This document shows, piece after piece, positions 1-11,148 of a stretch of 64,000 nucleotides of DNA. Position numbers and translations under genes: made by a program. Each line of letters starts with the position of its first letter. Position 1 is the stretch's first letter. This DNA is from Limimaricola sp. G21655-S1 (lineage in GTDB: Bacteria; Pseudomonadota; Alphaproteobacteria; Rhodobacterales; Rhodobacteraceae), in NCBI RefSeq assembly GCF_027213785.1, contig NZ_JAPWGO010000009.1, positions 62,001 through 126,000 on the forward strand, written 5' to 3'. The notes under the pieces were generated by a model. The model was not told the origin of the DNA and did no database searches. It saw only the letters and a list, made by a program, of their open reading frames with translations.

Positions 1-304
1 CGCGCAGGGCGGTGCGCACGATCTCGGCCTTCCACGACGCCACGAAGCCATCCGAAGCATGCTGCATCGCGCAGCCGCCGCAGGATCTGAAATGCCGACA
101 GGGCGGCGCGACGCGCTCGGGCGAGGGGGTCACGATCTTCGGGCCATCGGCGGCCAGCGTCACCACCTCGCCGGGCAGCACGCGCGGCACCAGCGTGCCA
201 TCCGCAGCCCGTCCCATGCCATGATGCGTCACCGCCTCGATCGTCACCTCCCCCCGGGGCGCGGGATCGGGCTGCGGGGTCTTCGGCGGCAGGGTCTCGG
301 TCAT
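1..304 (-). CDS. 23S rRNA (uracil) methyltransferase, RlmD/RumA type, N-terminal part only
   Basis: The first 101 residues of a minus-strand gene are visible and its 3' end lies beyond the left edge. The start is ATG at 304. An N-terminal TRAM-like segment (GEVTIEAVTHHGMGRAADGT) is followed by the cysteine cluster CRHFRSCGGC, which in the RumA/RlmD family ligates a 4Fe-4S cluster. The SAM-binding and catalytic domains are outside the window, so the exact target uracil cannot be decided. It starts 12 bp downstream of the ABC exporter gene and is probably co-transcribed with it. Confidence 0.8.
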   Translation of the reverse strand, partial: MTETLPPKTPQPDPAPRGEVTIEAVTHHGMGRAADGTLVPRVLPGEVVTLAADGPKIVTPSPERVAPPCRHFRSCGGCAMQHASDGFVASWKAEIVRTALR

Positions 305-315
305 GGCGTCCTCTT

Positions 316-2144
<1,829 letters not shown>

Positions 2145-2148
<4 letters not shown>

Positions 2149-4010
2149 TCGGCGGCCTCCGTGGATGGCTTGTCGTCGGCGTCCATGCCGAGGAAGCCAC
2201 CCGACTGGCGCTTCCAGAACCGGGCATAGATGCCCCCCTGCGCCAACAGCTCCTCATGGGTGCCGTCCTCGGCGATCCGGCCCTCCTCCATCACCAGAAC
2301 CCGGTCCATCCGGGCGATGGTCGAGAGCCGGTGCGCGATCGCGATCACGGTCTTGCCCTCCATCATCCGGTAGAGCGTCTCCTGGATCGCCGCCTCGACC
2401 TCGGAATCAAGCGCCGAGGTCGCCTCGTCCAGAACGAGGATCGGCGCGTCCTTGAGGATCACCCGCGCCAGCGCGATGCGTTGCCGTTGACCGCCCGAAA
2501 GCTTGACGCCGCGCTCGCCGACCTGCGCGTCGTAGCCCTGCCGTCCCTCGCCATCGACGAGATCGAGGATGAAGTCATGCGCCTCGGCCCGACGCGCGGC
2601 GGCGATCATCTCGGCCTCGGTCGCGTCGGGGCGGCCATAGAGGATGTTCTCGCGCACGCTCCGGTGCAGCAGCGCGCTGTCCTGCTGCACCATGCCGATG
2701 GCGGAGCGCAGGCTGTCCTGCGTCACCCGGGTGATGTCCTGCCCGTCGATCTCGATCCGGCCCGCCTCGGGGTCGTAGAAACGCAAGAGCAGCTTCACCA
2801 GCGTCGACTTGCCGGCGCCGGAGGCACCGACCAGCCCGATCTTCTGTCCCGCCGGGATGGTGAGATCCAGGGGCCCCACCCCGCCCGCGTCGCGGCCGTA
2901 GCGGTGGTTCAGACTCTTGAGCGCGATGTCGCCGCGGCTGATGCTCAGCTGCCCGGCGCGATCGTCGTCGGTCAGCGTGATCGGCTGGGCGATGGTGCGC
3001 ATGCCCTCGGCGATGACACCGAGATTCTGGAAGAAGTTGGTCACCGCCCACATGATCCAGCCGGTCATCGCGTTGAGCCGCAGGCACAGCGCCGTGGCGG
3101 CGGCGACCACGCCGACGCTGGCCGCGCCGGAGATCCACAGATAGAGCCCCCAGCCGACCACGCCGACGATCAGCAAGCCGTTCAGCACCGACAGCGCCAC
3201 GTCCATGATCGTGAACAGCCGCATCTCGCGCTGGAAGGTGGCGCGGGCCTGCTCGATCACCGATTTCGCGCCGTCCAGCTCGCGGTCGTGATGCGCGAAC
3301 ATCTTGACCGAATGGATGTTGGTATAGGTGTCGACGACGCGGCCCGTCACGGCGCTGCGCGCGTTGGACGAGGCCTCCGAGGCCGGTCCGATCCGCTTCA
3401 CGGTCCAGCGCATCAGCGCGGCATAAAGTCCGAACCAGACCACCAGCGGCAGCAGCAGCATCGGGTCCGCCTCGCCCAGAAGCACGGCGGCGCCGACGAT
3501 ATAGGCGAGCGCGAAGGTGATCGCGTCGAAGATCTGGAACACCACCTCGCCGGCGGCAGGCGGCGTCTGCATGATCCGGTTGGCGATGCGGCCCGCGAAA
3601 TCGTTCTCGAACCAGCCCACCGACTGGCGCAGCACGTGGCGATGCGCCCGCCAGCGCACGGTGGTGCCGAAATTGGGCAGGATCGCGTTGTTGAGAAGCA
3701 GCACATGCGCCGCCTGGAAGGCCGGGCGCAGGATCAGGATGAACCCGGCCACCAGCAGCAGCTCGACCCCGTGCCGCGCCAGTACCGTCTCGGGCGTGGC
3801 CCGGCCCAGGAGGTCCACGAGGCGGCCCATATAGGCGATCAGCCAGATCTCGACCACGGCCACCACCACCGACAGCAGGCCGGTGACCCAGAACACTCGG
3901 GCGAAGGGCCGCGCGTACTCCTTCAGGAAGGGCCAGAGCCGCGATGGCGGACGGTCGGTCTGCTCGTATTCCCCGTAGGGGTCCACGAGGTTTTCGAAGA
4001 AGCGGAACAT
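2145..4010 (-). CDS. ABC exporter half-transporter (paralogue of the downstream gene)
   Basis: 621-residue permease-ATPase fusion closely related to the next gene. It has several hydrophobic helices up to about residue 320, then Walker A GASGAGKST, LSGGQRQRIA, Walker B ILVLDEATSALD and the H-loop AHRLSTIARM. The motifs PETVLARHG and ENDFAGRIANRIMQ are in the membrane half. It is the first gene of the pair, with an 81-bp gap to the cca-like gene upstream. The two proteins share the ending QSGGFLG, which suggests a tandem duplication. It is likely an inner-membrane efflux or lipid-export subunit of unknown substrate. Confidence 0.9.
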
Positions 4011-4031
4011 GGGATGTCTCGAATACGTGTC

Positions 4032-4049
4032 ACCGGCATATAAGCCGGT
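4032..4049 (-). other. Small hairpin in the leader of the ABC exporter operon
   Basis: The sequence ACCGGC-ATATAA-GCCGGT can fold into a 6-bp stem with a 6-base loop about 22 bp before the first ABC exporter start codon. Its role is unknown. It could be part of the cca transcript end or a leader structure. Confidence 0.3.
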
Positions 4050-4072
4050 TCGCCTCGAAGGAAAACGTGCAT

Positions 4073-4088
4073 GCGCGGCGGGCCGCGC
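4073..4088 (-). terminator. GC-rich hairpin directly after the CCA enzyme gene
   Basis: The inverted repeat GCGCGGC-(2)-GCCGCGC begins 4 bp after the stop codon of the minus-strand cca-like gene. On that strand it is followed by ATGCACGTTTTCC, which holds only a short T run. It is possibly an inefficient intrinsic terminator or an mRNA 3'-end stabiliser. Confidence 0.35.
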
Positions 4089-4091
4089 AAC

Positions 4092-5249
4092 TCAGGGAAG
4101 AAGTTCGTTCCGCCCCAGCGCGAAACCCGACGCGATCCATCGCGCCTCGATCTCGCGCAGCTTCTCGCCCAGCGCCGGGCCGTCGAAATCGGGCATCAGG
4201 TCGGCCGCCTTCACCGGCAGCGCCGCTCGCGCCCCGGCCTCGGCGGTTTCCCGTGAAACAGCCTCGATCTCGCGCCCCGACAGCGCCGCGTTGAGCGCCA
4301 GAACGTCGAGCGCGGCGCGCGCGCCGAGCCGGTAGCCCAGCTCGCCGGGGCCCCAGCCCGCCTCCTGTGCCTCGCGCAGCCGTTGCAGCGCGCCCGCCTG
4401 CGCCCGGCTGAGCCGCAGCCGCTCGGCCACCTCCTCGCCGCCCACCAGCGCCAGCCGCCGGATCGGGTCGGGGGCCAGCCTCGCCTCCTCCTCGACATGC
4501 ACCAGCACCGCGAGCGGGTCCGAGGCGCCGCCGGGCAGCACCCGCATCAACACGCCCGAGATCGCCATGGAGGCGACGGCGGGGGCCGGGTCCGGCGCCG
4601 CCATCAGCTTGAGCATTTCGGCACCGACGCGCTCGCGCGACAGCCCGCCGATCCCCTCGGCCAGCTCGGCGCAGGCGGCGAGCCCGTCGGCGTCGATGCC
4701 GCCATGCGTGTCGCCATACCAGGCGTGGAAGCGAAAGAAGCGCAGGATCCTCAGGTAATCCTCGCGGATCCGGTCATGCGCGTCGCCGATGAAGCGCAGC
4801 CGCCGCGCCGCGAGATCGGCAAGCCCGCTGCCGAGCGGGTCCGCGACCGTGCCCCGCGCATCGGCATAGAGCGCGTTCATCGTGAAATCGCGCCGCGCCG
4901 CGTCCTCGGCGATATCCTCCGAATAGGCGACCGTGGCGCGGCGGCCGTCGGTCTCCACGTCGCGGCGGAAGGTCGTGACCTCGATCGGCGTGCCCTGCGC
5001 CACGACGGTGATCGTGCCGTGATCGATGCCGGTGGGCACCGGCTTCAGCCCGGCGGCGCGGGCCAGATCGACCACCCGCTCGGGGCGGGCATCGGTGGTC
5101 AGGTCGAGATCCGAGACCGGCTGCCCCAACAGGGCGTTGCGCACGCAGCCGCCGACGAACCAGGCCTGGTGGCCCGCGGCCTCCAGCATGCCGGTCACGG
5201 CGCGCGCGGGCGCGGCCTCCAGCCACTCCGCCTCGATCCGCTCGCTCAT
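4092..5249 (-). CDS. CCA tRNA nucleotidyltransferase / poly(A) polymerase family
   Basis: 385 residues. The class II nucleotidyltransferase signature is at the N-terminus: FVGGCVRNALLG (31-42), followed by DLDL (47-50), whose two aspartates bind the catalytic metals. Next comes the ERxA-type region with RRDFTMNALY and the DPLGSGLADL segment, typical of bacterial CCA-adding enzymes. The protein adds or repairs the 3'-CCA of tRNA, although the one tRNA in this window already encodes CCA. The start was placed at MSERIEAEW because its ATG overlaps the stop of the Nudix gene (ATGA). An upstream in-frame extension lacks family similarity. Confidence 0.88.
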   Translation of the reverse strand: MSERIEAEWLEAAPARAVTGMLEAAGHQAWFVGGCVRNALLGQPVSDLDLTTDARPERVVDLARAAGLKPVPTGIDHGTITVVAQGTPIEVTTFRRDVETDGRRATVAYSEDIAEDAARRDFTMNALYADARGTVADPLGSGLADLAARRLRFIGDAHDRIREDYLRILRFFRFHAWYGDTHGGIDADGLAACAELAEGIGGLSRERVGAEMLKLMAAPDPAPAVASMAISGVLMRVLPGGASDPLAVLVHVEEEARLAPDPIRRLALVGGEEVAERLRLSRAQAGALQRLREAQEAGWGPGELGYRLGARAALDVLALNAALSGREIEAVSRETAEAGARAALPVKAADLMPDFDGPALGEKLREIEARWIASGFALGRNELLP

Positions 5250-5854
5250 CGGTTCATCCTCTCCGCCAGGCTGCGCAGCATCCGCGCGGTGGCGCCCCAG
5301 ATGTAATACGGGCCCCACGGCACCACATAGTAGTGCCGCCGCCGCCCCTGCCAACGCCGCCCCTCGATCCGGAACCGCGCCGGGTCGGTGACATGCGACA
5401 AGGGCACCGAGAACACCTCGGCCACCTCGCCCGCCTCGGGCACCGCCTCGAACCGGCCGCGCAGCAGCCCGATCACCGGCGTCACCGAGAACCCCGTCAC
5501 CGTTTCATGCGGCGGCAACGTGCCCAGCACCTCGACCCGGCCCGGCGCCAGGCCGATCTCTTCCTGCGCCTCGCGCAGCGCCGCGCCGACGGGGCCGTCA
5601 TCGACCGGCTCGACCTTGCCGCCCGGAAAGGCGATCTGGCCCGGGTGATGGCGCAGCCGCGCCGAGCGCTTGGTCAGGATCAGCCGCGCCTCGGCACCGT
5701 CGAGATGCACCGCCGCCAGCACACCGGCCTGCCGCAGGCTGCGCCCCTCGGGCACCGGCAGCCGCGGATCGATGTCGTAATCGGACGAGGCATCGCCCGG
5801 CCGCTCCAGCGCCCGGGCGAGCCGCGCCTCTATCGGGACCTCAGCCGCGGCCAC
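5246..5854 (-). CDS. CoA pyrophosphatase-like Nudix hydrolase
   Basis: 202 residues. The motif LTKRSARLRHHPGQIAFPGG (60-79) is the CoA-pyrophosphatase (NudL/UPF0035) signature. It runs into the Nudix box GGKVEPVDDGPVGAALREAQEEIGL (78-102), with the REAQEE glutamates that bind metal. Enzymes of this group split CoA or oxidised CoA to phosphopantetheine and adenosine 3',5'-bisphosphate. A GTG start overlaps the end of the Hsp33 gene by 14 bp, and the stop overlaps the CCA enzyme start, so hslO-nudL-cca form a tight operon. Confidence 0.85.
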   Translation of the reverse strand: MAAAEVPIEARLARALERPGDASSDYDIDPRLPVPEGRSLRQAGVLAAVHLDGAEARLILTKRSARLRHHPGQIAFPGGKVEPVDDGPVGAALREAQEEIGLAPGRVEVLGTLPPHETVTGFSVTPVIGLLRGRFEAVPEAGEVAEVFSVPLSHVTDPARFRIEGRRWQGRRRHYYVVPWGPYYIWGATARMLRSLAERMNR

Positions 5855-6875
5855 CGGCGGCCTTGTTCTGGCCTTCGGCGGCGTCGGGCCCCTCGGTCGC
5901 CTCGAAGCCGAGCGTCTGGGGCGCGAATTCGTAATGCGCGCCGCAGAACTGGCAGTCGGCGGTGACGATGCCCGCCTCGGTGGTCATGTGGGCGATATCC
6001 TTGGCCGAGTAGATCGACAGGCTCTGGCGCACCTTTTCCTCGGAGCAGGTGCAGCCGAACTGCACCGGCTGCGCCTCGAAGACCCGCGGACCTTCCTCGT
6101 GGAACAGCCGGATCAGCAGGTCCGTCGGAGTCACGCTCGGCCCGATCAGTTCGAGCTGGTCCACCGTGTCGAGCAGCAGGTTGGCGCGGTTCCAGTTCTC
6201 GCCCTCGTCCTCGTCGAGGATGTCGGCGGCCTCGAGAAGCCCCTCCTCGCCCGAGCCGCCCTCGGCGGTTGCGGCGAAGGGCGAGGCCTTGGGCATCTTC
6301 TGCAGCATCACGCCGCCGGCGCGCCAGCTTTCGTCCCGGCCCGGTTCGGTGGATTTGCCGAAGGTGAGCGAGAACCGCGTCGGCAGCTGCTCGGACTGCG
6401 CGAAATAGGTCTCGGCGCAGGCGGCCAGCGACTCGCCGGTGATCGGCGTGATGCCCTGGTAGGGCGCCATGCCCTGCCCCTGGTCGATCAGGATCGCGAA
6501 GTAACCCTTGCCGATCAGCGAATAGGGATCGGCACCCTCCTCGAGGCGGCTCTCGTCGAAGCTGGCCCAGGCGCGGATCCGGGCCGGGGCACCCTCTTCG
6601 GTCGGGGCGTAGTAATCGGTGGCGATCAGCCGGGCCGGGCCGTCGCCGCGCACCTGGAGCGACAGCTTCCAGCGCAGCTTCACGGTCTGGCCGATCAGCG
6701 CGGTGAGCAGCGTCATCTCGGCCACCAGCGCCTCGATCTGGGCGGGGTAGTCATGCTGCTCCAGCACCCGGTCGAGCACGCCGTCGAGACGCGCGACCCG
6801 GCCCCGGATGTCGGACTGGTCGAGCTGGAAGGGCAGGACGGTGTCGTCCCAGGCAATGCGGGCGCCGAGGCTCAT
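5841..6875 (-). CDS. hslO: Hsp33 redox-regulated chaperone
   Basis: 344 residues. The C-terminal zinc/redox switch is complete: CTC at about 275-277 and CQFC at about 308-311. In Hsp33 these four cysteines bind zinc when reduced and form disulfides on oxidation, which activates holdase activity in the cytoplasm. The N-terminus WDDTVLPFQLD is typical of the family. I chose the ATG at 6875 (MSLGARIAW) because AAGGAA lies just upstream. An ATG 30 bp further upstream has no ribosome-binding site. It heads the operon with the Nudix hydrolase and the CCA enzyme. Confidence 0.93.
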   Translation of the reverse strand: MSLGARIAWDDTVLPFQLDQSDIRGRVARLDGVLDRVLEQHDYPAQIEALVAEMTLLTALIGQTVKLRWKLSLQVRGDGPARLIATDYYAPTEEGAPARIRAWASFDESRLEEGADPYSLIGKGYFAILIDQGQGMAPYQGITPITGESLAACAETYFAQSEQLPTRFSLTFGKSTEPGRDESWRAGGVMLQKMPKASPFAATAEGGSGEEGLLEAADILDEDEGENWNRANLLLDTVDQLELIGPSVTPTDLLIRLFHEEGPRVFEAQPVQFGCTCSEEKVRQSLSIYSAKDIAHMTTEAGIVTADCQFCGAHYEFAPQTLGFEATEGPDAAEGQNKAAGGRG

Positions 6876-6945
6876 GGGGTTTCCTTGCGTGTCGGGGATG
6901 GGCATACCGCGACCATATAGGAAGCTTGTCGGGAGACAAAAAGGG

Positions 6946-7413
6946 ATGATCCGGCGCTATGGCGAACAGGTGCGGCGCGGCCAGCGATACCGGCTGCGCA
7001 CCGGGGTCTACGCGATCCTCGAACAGGGCGGCGCCCTGCTGCTGACCTGCAAGGAGGACGACCCCACCGATATCCAGCTGCCCGGCGGAGGTGTCGATGC
7101 GGGCGAAAGCACCTTGCAGGCGCTGCACCGCGAGGTATTCGAGGAGACCGGCTGGCGCATCGCCGCGCCGCGCCGCCTCGGCGCGTTCCGGCGCTTCGTC
7201 TTCATGCCCGATTACGACATGTGGGGCGAGAAGCTGTGTCACATCTACGCCGCCCGCCCGGTCCGGCCGCACGGCCCGCCCTCCGAGCCCGGCCACCGCG
7301 CGCTGTGGATGCCGATCGCCGATGCGGCACCGCGCCTCGGCAATGCCGGCGACCGCGCCTTCGCGCGGGCCTTCGCCGAGGCGGGCCGCGCCCGTGGCCG
7401 CGCCGCTGCCTGA
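6946..7413 (+). CDS. Nudix hydrolase
   Basis: 155 residues with a Nudix box at about 47-70 (LPGGGVDAGES then REVFEETGW). The box includes the metal-binding EExxE-like glutamates. The domain begins after a short N-terminus and spans most of the protein. Substrate cannot be predicted; NUDT-like phosphohydrolases act on nucleoside diphosphates linked to another group. The ATG at 6946 is preceded by GGGAGAC. It is divergent from hslO with a 70-bp gap. Confidence 0.85.
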   Translation: MIRRYGEQVRRGQRYRLRTGVYAILEQGGALLLTCKEDDPTDIQLPGGGVDAGESTLQALHREVFEETGWRIAAPRRLGAFRRFVFMPDYDMWGEKLCHIYAARPVRPHGPPSEPGHRALWMPIADAAPRLGNAGDRAFARAFAEAGRARGRAAA

Positions 7414-7476
7414 GCTTGCCCCAAGGGCCGAAAGCCTTTAACGCACGCCCCTGAACGTCCCTTAGGAGAATTGCCC

Positions 7477-8703
7477 ATGGCCGCCCAGCCCGCCCCGAAG
7501 AAGGTCGTCCTCGCCTATTCCGGCGGTCTCGACACCTCGATCATCCTGAAATGGCTGCAGACCGAATATGGCTGCGAGGTGGTGACCTTCACCGCCGATC
7601 TCGGCCAGGGCGAGGAGCTGGAGCCGGCGCGCAAGAAGGCCGAGATGATGGGCGCGACCTCGATCCATATCGAGGACCTGCGCGAAGAGTTCGTGCGCGA
7701 CTTCGTCTTCCCGATGTTCCGCGCCAACGCGCTCTACGAGGGGCTCTACCTGCTCGGCACCTCGATCGCCCGGCCGCTGATCTCCAAGCGCCTCGTCGAG
7801 ATCGCCGAGGCCGAGGGCGCCGACGCCGTGGCCCATGGCGCCACCGGCAAGGGCAACGACCAGGTCCGCTTCGAGCTCGCGGCCTACGCGCTCAACCCCG
7901 AGATCAAGGTGATCGCGCCGTGGCGCGAATGGGACCTGACCTCGCGCACCCGGCTGATCGAGTTCGCCGAACAGCACCAGATCCCGATCGCCAAGGACAA
8001 GCGCGGCGAGGCGCCCTTCTCGGTCGACGCCAACCTGCTGCACACCTCCTCCGAGGGAAAGGTGCTGGAAAACCCGGCCGACGAGGCGCCGGACTACGTC
8101 TACCAGCGCACCGTGAACCCCGAGGATGCCCCGAACGAGCCCGAGATCGTCGAGATCGGCTTCGAGAAGGGCGACGCGGTCTCGATCAATGGCGAGGCGA
8201 TGAGCCCCGCGACGATCCTCACCAGGCTCAACGAGCTGGGCGGCAAGCACGGCGTGGGCCGGCTCGACCTCGTCGAGAACCGCTTCGTCGGGATGAAGTC
8301 GCGCGGCATCTACGAGACGCCCGGCGGCACGATCCTGCTCGAGGCGCATCGCGGCATCGAGCAGATCACGCTGGATTCCGGCGCCGGTCACCTCAAGGAT
8401 TCGATCATGCCGCGCTATGCCGAGCTGATCTACAACGGCTTCTGGTTCAGCCCCGAGCGCGAGATGCTGCAGGCGCTGATCGACAAGAGCCAGGAGCACG
8501 TCACCGGCACCGTCCGGCTGAAGCTCTACAAGGGCTCGGCGCGCACCATCGCCCGCTGGTCCGATCACAGCCTCTATTCCGAGGCGCATGTGACCTTCGA
8601 GGAAGATGCCGGCGCCTATGATCAGGTCGACGCCAAGGGCTTCATCCAGCTCAACGCGCTGCGGCTGAAGCTGCTTGCCGCCCGGAATCGCCGGGTGAAG
8701 TGA
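7477..8703 (+). CDS. argG: Argininosuccinate synthase
   Basis: 408 residues. It catalyses ATP-dependent condensation of citrulline and aspartate, the penultimate step of arginine synthesis. The N-terminal PP-loop is AYSGGLDTS and the family block [14 protein letters not shown] is conserved in the form [14 protein letters not shown]. Length matches the family (about 400). The start is ATG at 7477, 6 bp after the ribosome-binding site TAGGAGAA. An in-frame TTG 6 bp upstream is less likely. It appears to be a single-gene unit, followed by a GC-rich inverted repeat. Confidence 0.97.
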   Translation: MAAQPAPKKVVLAYSGGLDTSIILKWLQTEYGCEVVTFTADLGQGEELEPARKKAEMMGATSIHIEDLREEFVRDFVFPMFRANALYEGLYLLGTSIARPLISKRLVEIAEAEGADAVAHGATGKGNDQVRFELAAYALNPEIKVIAPWREWDLTSRTRLIEFAEQHQIPIAKDKRGEAPFSVDANLLHTSSEGKVLENPADEAPDYVYQRTVNPEDAPNEPEIVEIGFEKGDAVSINGEAMSPATILTRLNELGGKHGVGRLDLVENRFVGMKSRGIYETPGGTILLEAHRGIEQITLDSGAGHLKDSIMPRYAELIYNGFWFSPEREMLQALIDKSQEHVTGTVRLKLYKGSARTIARWSDHSLYSEAHVTFEEDAGAYDQVDAKGFIQLNALRLKLLAARNRRVK

Positions 8704-8704
8704 C

Positions 8705-8744
8705 CTGTCGGCGCCGGGCCCTCGGGCGCGGCGCCGGTCGACAG
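8705..8744 (+). terminator. Imperfect GC-rich inverted repeat after argG
   Basis: Immediately after the argG stop, TGTCGGCGCC can pair with GGCGCCGGTCGACA across a G/C-rich loop, with a bulge. There is no T tract, so intrinsic termination would be weak. A Rho-assisted 3' end is possible. Confidence 0.35.
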
Positions 8745-8864
8745 GGCGGGATTTGCGTATTTGAGGAACAAAGTAGCCAAGGGTCACGCCCGGATCACGC
8801 AGCATTGTCTTGCGGCATCGGCAGCCTGCGACAGCATGGAGGACGACCGGACAGGGAGTTTGCC

Positions 8865-9506
8865 ATGCTACGCCACAGGATTTCGTGCCTTGCCGCCACC
8901 TTGGCCCTCATCGCGCCGATGGCGCAGGCGCAGGCTCCCGAGACCATCACCGTCGCGGGCGGCTGCTTCTGGTGCGTCGAGGCCGATTTCGAGAAGGTCG
9001 ATGGCGTGATCGAGGCGGTGTCGGGCTTTGCGGGCGGCGACACCGCGAACCCGACCTATGAGCAGGTGACCAGCGGCGGCACCGGCCATTACGAGGTGGT
9101 CGAGATCACCTACGACCCCTCGAAGGTGCAGGCCCGGCAGCTCTACGACCTGTTCTTCCGCTCGATCGACCCGACCGATGCGGGCGGTCAGTTCTGCGAC
9201 CGAGGCCCATCCTACCGCACCGCGATCTTCGCGGATGCGGGAGATCGGGCCGCCGCCGAGGCCGCCAAGCGGGCGGCCGAGCAGGCGCTGGGCCGCGAGA
9301 TCGTCACGCCGATCCTCGGCGACGCGCCATTCTATCCCGCCGGCAGCTATCATCAGGACTACTACAAATCCTCCGAGCGGCTTGCCGTTTCCTCGGTCGG
9401 GCTCTTCGTGCCGAAATCCGAGGCCTACAAGCGCTACCGCGAGGGCTGCGGACGGGATTTCCGGGTGCGCGAGTTGTGGGGCGCGGATGCGCCTTTCGTG
9501 AACTAA
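8865..9506 (+). CDS. msrA: Exported peptide-methionine (S)-S-oxide reductase MsrA
   Basis: 213 residues. The catalytic GCFWC is at 33-37, followed by the family blocks VSGFAGG and YHQDYY. It reduces methionine-S-sulfoxide in proteins. The first 22-24 residues (MLRHRISCLAATLALIAPMAQAQA) form a signal peptide with an AQA-type cleavage site, so the mature enzyme should act in the periplasm. The ATG at 8865 follows AGGGAG. An in-frame extension reaching back to the argG stop has no family match. The gene is alone, convergent with the HD-domain gene. Confidence 0.92.
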   Translation: MLRHRISCLAATLALIAPMAQAQAPETITVAGGCFWCVEADFEKVDGVIEAVSGFAGGDTANPTYEQVTSGGTGHYEVVEITYDPSKVQARQLYDLFFRSIDPTDAGGQFCDRGPSYRTAIFADAGDRAAAEAAKRAAEQALGREIVTPILGDAPFYPAGSYHQDYYKSSERLAVSSVGLFVPKSEAYKRYREGCGRDFRVRELWGADAPFVN

Positions 9507-9511
9507 AGACC

Positions 9512-10111
9512 CTAGATCAGCGCGATCAGGTCCTCGTGGCGGGCCACGAAGCCCTCGCGCGTCTCGCGCGGGGGTCTGAGCCGGATCTCGAAGCGCGCGG
9601 CGAGGTCGCGGTCGAGCCTGCCGAACAGGCGGTCGGCCTCGCGCTCCGAGAAGCCAGCGATCCGCGTGGCTTCGAGCCAAGCGGAAATCTTGTCGGCCCG
9701 CTTGATCCGTTTCTTGAGCTCGGCGGGCAGCACCGCCGGCAGGCCGAAGCGCAGGTGGATCGCCGCCGTCAGCCGCGCGTCGAGCGCCCCGTAGCCCGGC
9801 CCCACCGCCGCCTTCACCGGCGAGATCATGTCGCCGATCACGTATTCGGGCGCGTCGTGCAGGAGCGCCGCCAGCCTGTCGCGCGGGCCCGCCGCCGGGT
9901 AGCAATGCGCGAAGATCTCCTCGACCAGCAGCGAATGCTCGGCCACCGAATAGGCGAAATCGCCACGGGTCTGGCCGTTCCACCGCGCCACGAAGGCGAG
10001 CCCATGGGCGATGTCGGAAATCTCGATATCCATCGGAGTCGGGTCGAGCAGGTCGAGCCTGCGCCCCGACAGCATCCGCTGCCAGGCCCGGGGCGCACGG
10101 CCACGGCTCAC
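9512..10111 (-). CDS. HD-domain phosphohydrolase, YfbR-like
   Basis: 199 residues. The HD metal-binding set is visible: H59 in AEHSLL, H85-D86 in LLHDAPEY, and a later aspartate. This spacing and length fit the 5'-deoxynucleotidase YfbR group, which removes phosphate from deoxynucleoside monophosphates. The biochemical role here is inferred. The GTG start at 10111 overlaps the stop of the glycosyltransferase gene by 4 bp (GTGA), making it the last gene of a three-gene minus-strand operon. Confidence 0.8.
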   Translation of the reverse strand: MSRGRAPRAWQRMLSGRRLDLLDPTPMDIEISDIAHGLAFVARWNGQTRGDFAYSVAEHSLLVEEIFAHCYPAAGPRDRLAALLHDAPEYVIGDMISPVKAAVGPGYGALDARLTAAIHLRFGLPAVLPAELKKRIKRADKISAWLEATRIAGFSEREADRLFGRLDRDLAARFEIRLRPPRETREGFVARHEDLIALI

Positions 10112-11148
10112 GCCACCTCCGCCGCGTCGATCAGCGCCTGCATCGCCGCCTGCCCCGAGGCGCCGATCGCGAGGTGCCGCGCCTTGTGGCGCATCACCGC
10201 GACATGCGCGCGGCGGTGTAGCGCATCGAGCGGTCGCAGTCGGAACACCGGGTTGGCCTCGAACCATGCGGCGCTGCCGCGCCGGGCCTCGGGGGTGAAA
10301 TCGGGTGACCATTGCGACAGCGCCGCGAACCAATCGGGGTTCACCTCGCCCACCAGCGGCTCGTCTGCCAGCATCCACGGCTTGGCGCGCCCGGTGAAAT
10401 GCAGGATATGCGGGTCGAACCGCTCAAGCAGGTCCGGGTGATGCCAATCCTCGTGATGCCAGTTCCACAACGGGCTCAGCGGCACGATCTCGTCCGCGAA
10501 GACCGCGTTGAGCGCGCCCTGATCGCCAAGCCGGTGCCGCTCCAGCAGGTCGTGATGCGTCTCGACATAGCCAAACAGGCGCTCGGCCACGCGCGCCTTC
10601 AGATGCGCCTCGATGTCGATCATCTGCACGCCCGACTGCCAATAGGCGCCGTTCGTCCCGGCAAAGGCACCGAGCACCCGCTCCGCGCGCGGGCTGACCG
10701 GGTGCGGGCGCTCCAGCAGGTCGGGCCGGTAGATGAAGGAGGCGACGGCAGCCAGCGGCACGCCGCGCGGCCGCCGCTCGAACAGGCCCTGCAGGCCGGG
10801 CCGCCGCATCCAGGTATCGGTGTCCATGTAGAACAGCGCGCCATACTCGTCGCGCAGGATCTCCGGCAGCAGGTGCCGGAAGAAGGTGCCGACGGTGATC
10901 CGCGGATTGCCATGCCTGAACGGCGGGATCGCCGAGACGTCGATCCGCCGGAACCGGATCGGCCCCCGCCGCGCCACCTCGGGCACCGGGGTCAGATCCG
11001 GCGTGGCGATCACGATGTCGAAGCGACGCTCCGGCTCGGCATGGTGGATGCCCATGGCGGCGGCATAGGCATAGGCGAGATGACCCGCGTCGCAGGCGAA
11101 GATCGCGGCGTCGGGATGCTGGGCGGGGCGGGTGGCCGCATCGCTCAT
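10108..11148 (-). CDS. Glycosyltransferase, GT8-like (first paralogue)
   Basis: 346 residues. Features of GT-A fold retaining glycosyltransferases of family 8 are visible: N-terminal nucleotide-binding strand AAIFACDAGHLAYAYA, the metal-binding DTD at 109-111 in YMDTDTW, GDQGALNAVF, and HFTGRAKPW near the C-terminus. Such enzymes transfer hexoses to lipopolysaccharide or other glycans at the cytoplasmic face of the membrane. Start and stop overlap its neighbours by 4 bp. The acceptor is unknown. Confidence 0.8.
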   Translation of the reverse strand: MSDAATRPAQHPDAAIFACDAGHLAYAYAAAMGIHHAEPERRFDIVIATPDLTPVPEVARRGPIRFRRIDVSAIPPFRHGNPRITVGTFFRHLLPEILRDEYGALFYMDTDTWMRRPGLQGLFERRPRGVPLAAVASFIYRPDLLERPHPVSPRAERVLGAFAGTNGAYWQSGVQMIDIEAHLKARVAERLFGYVETHHDLLERHRLGDQGALNAVFADEIVPLSPLWNWHHEDWHHPDLLERFDPHILHFTGRAKPWMLADEPLVGEVNPDWFAALSQWSPDFTPEARRGSAAWFEANPVFRLRPLDALHRRAHVAVMRHKARHLAIGASGQAAMQALIDAAEVA

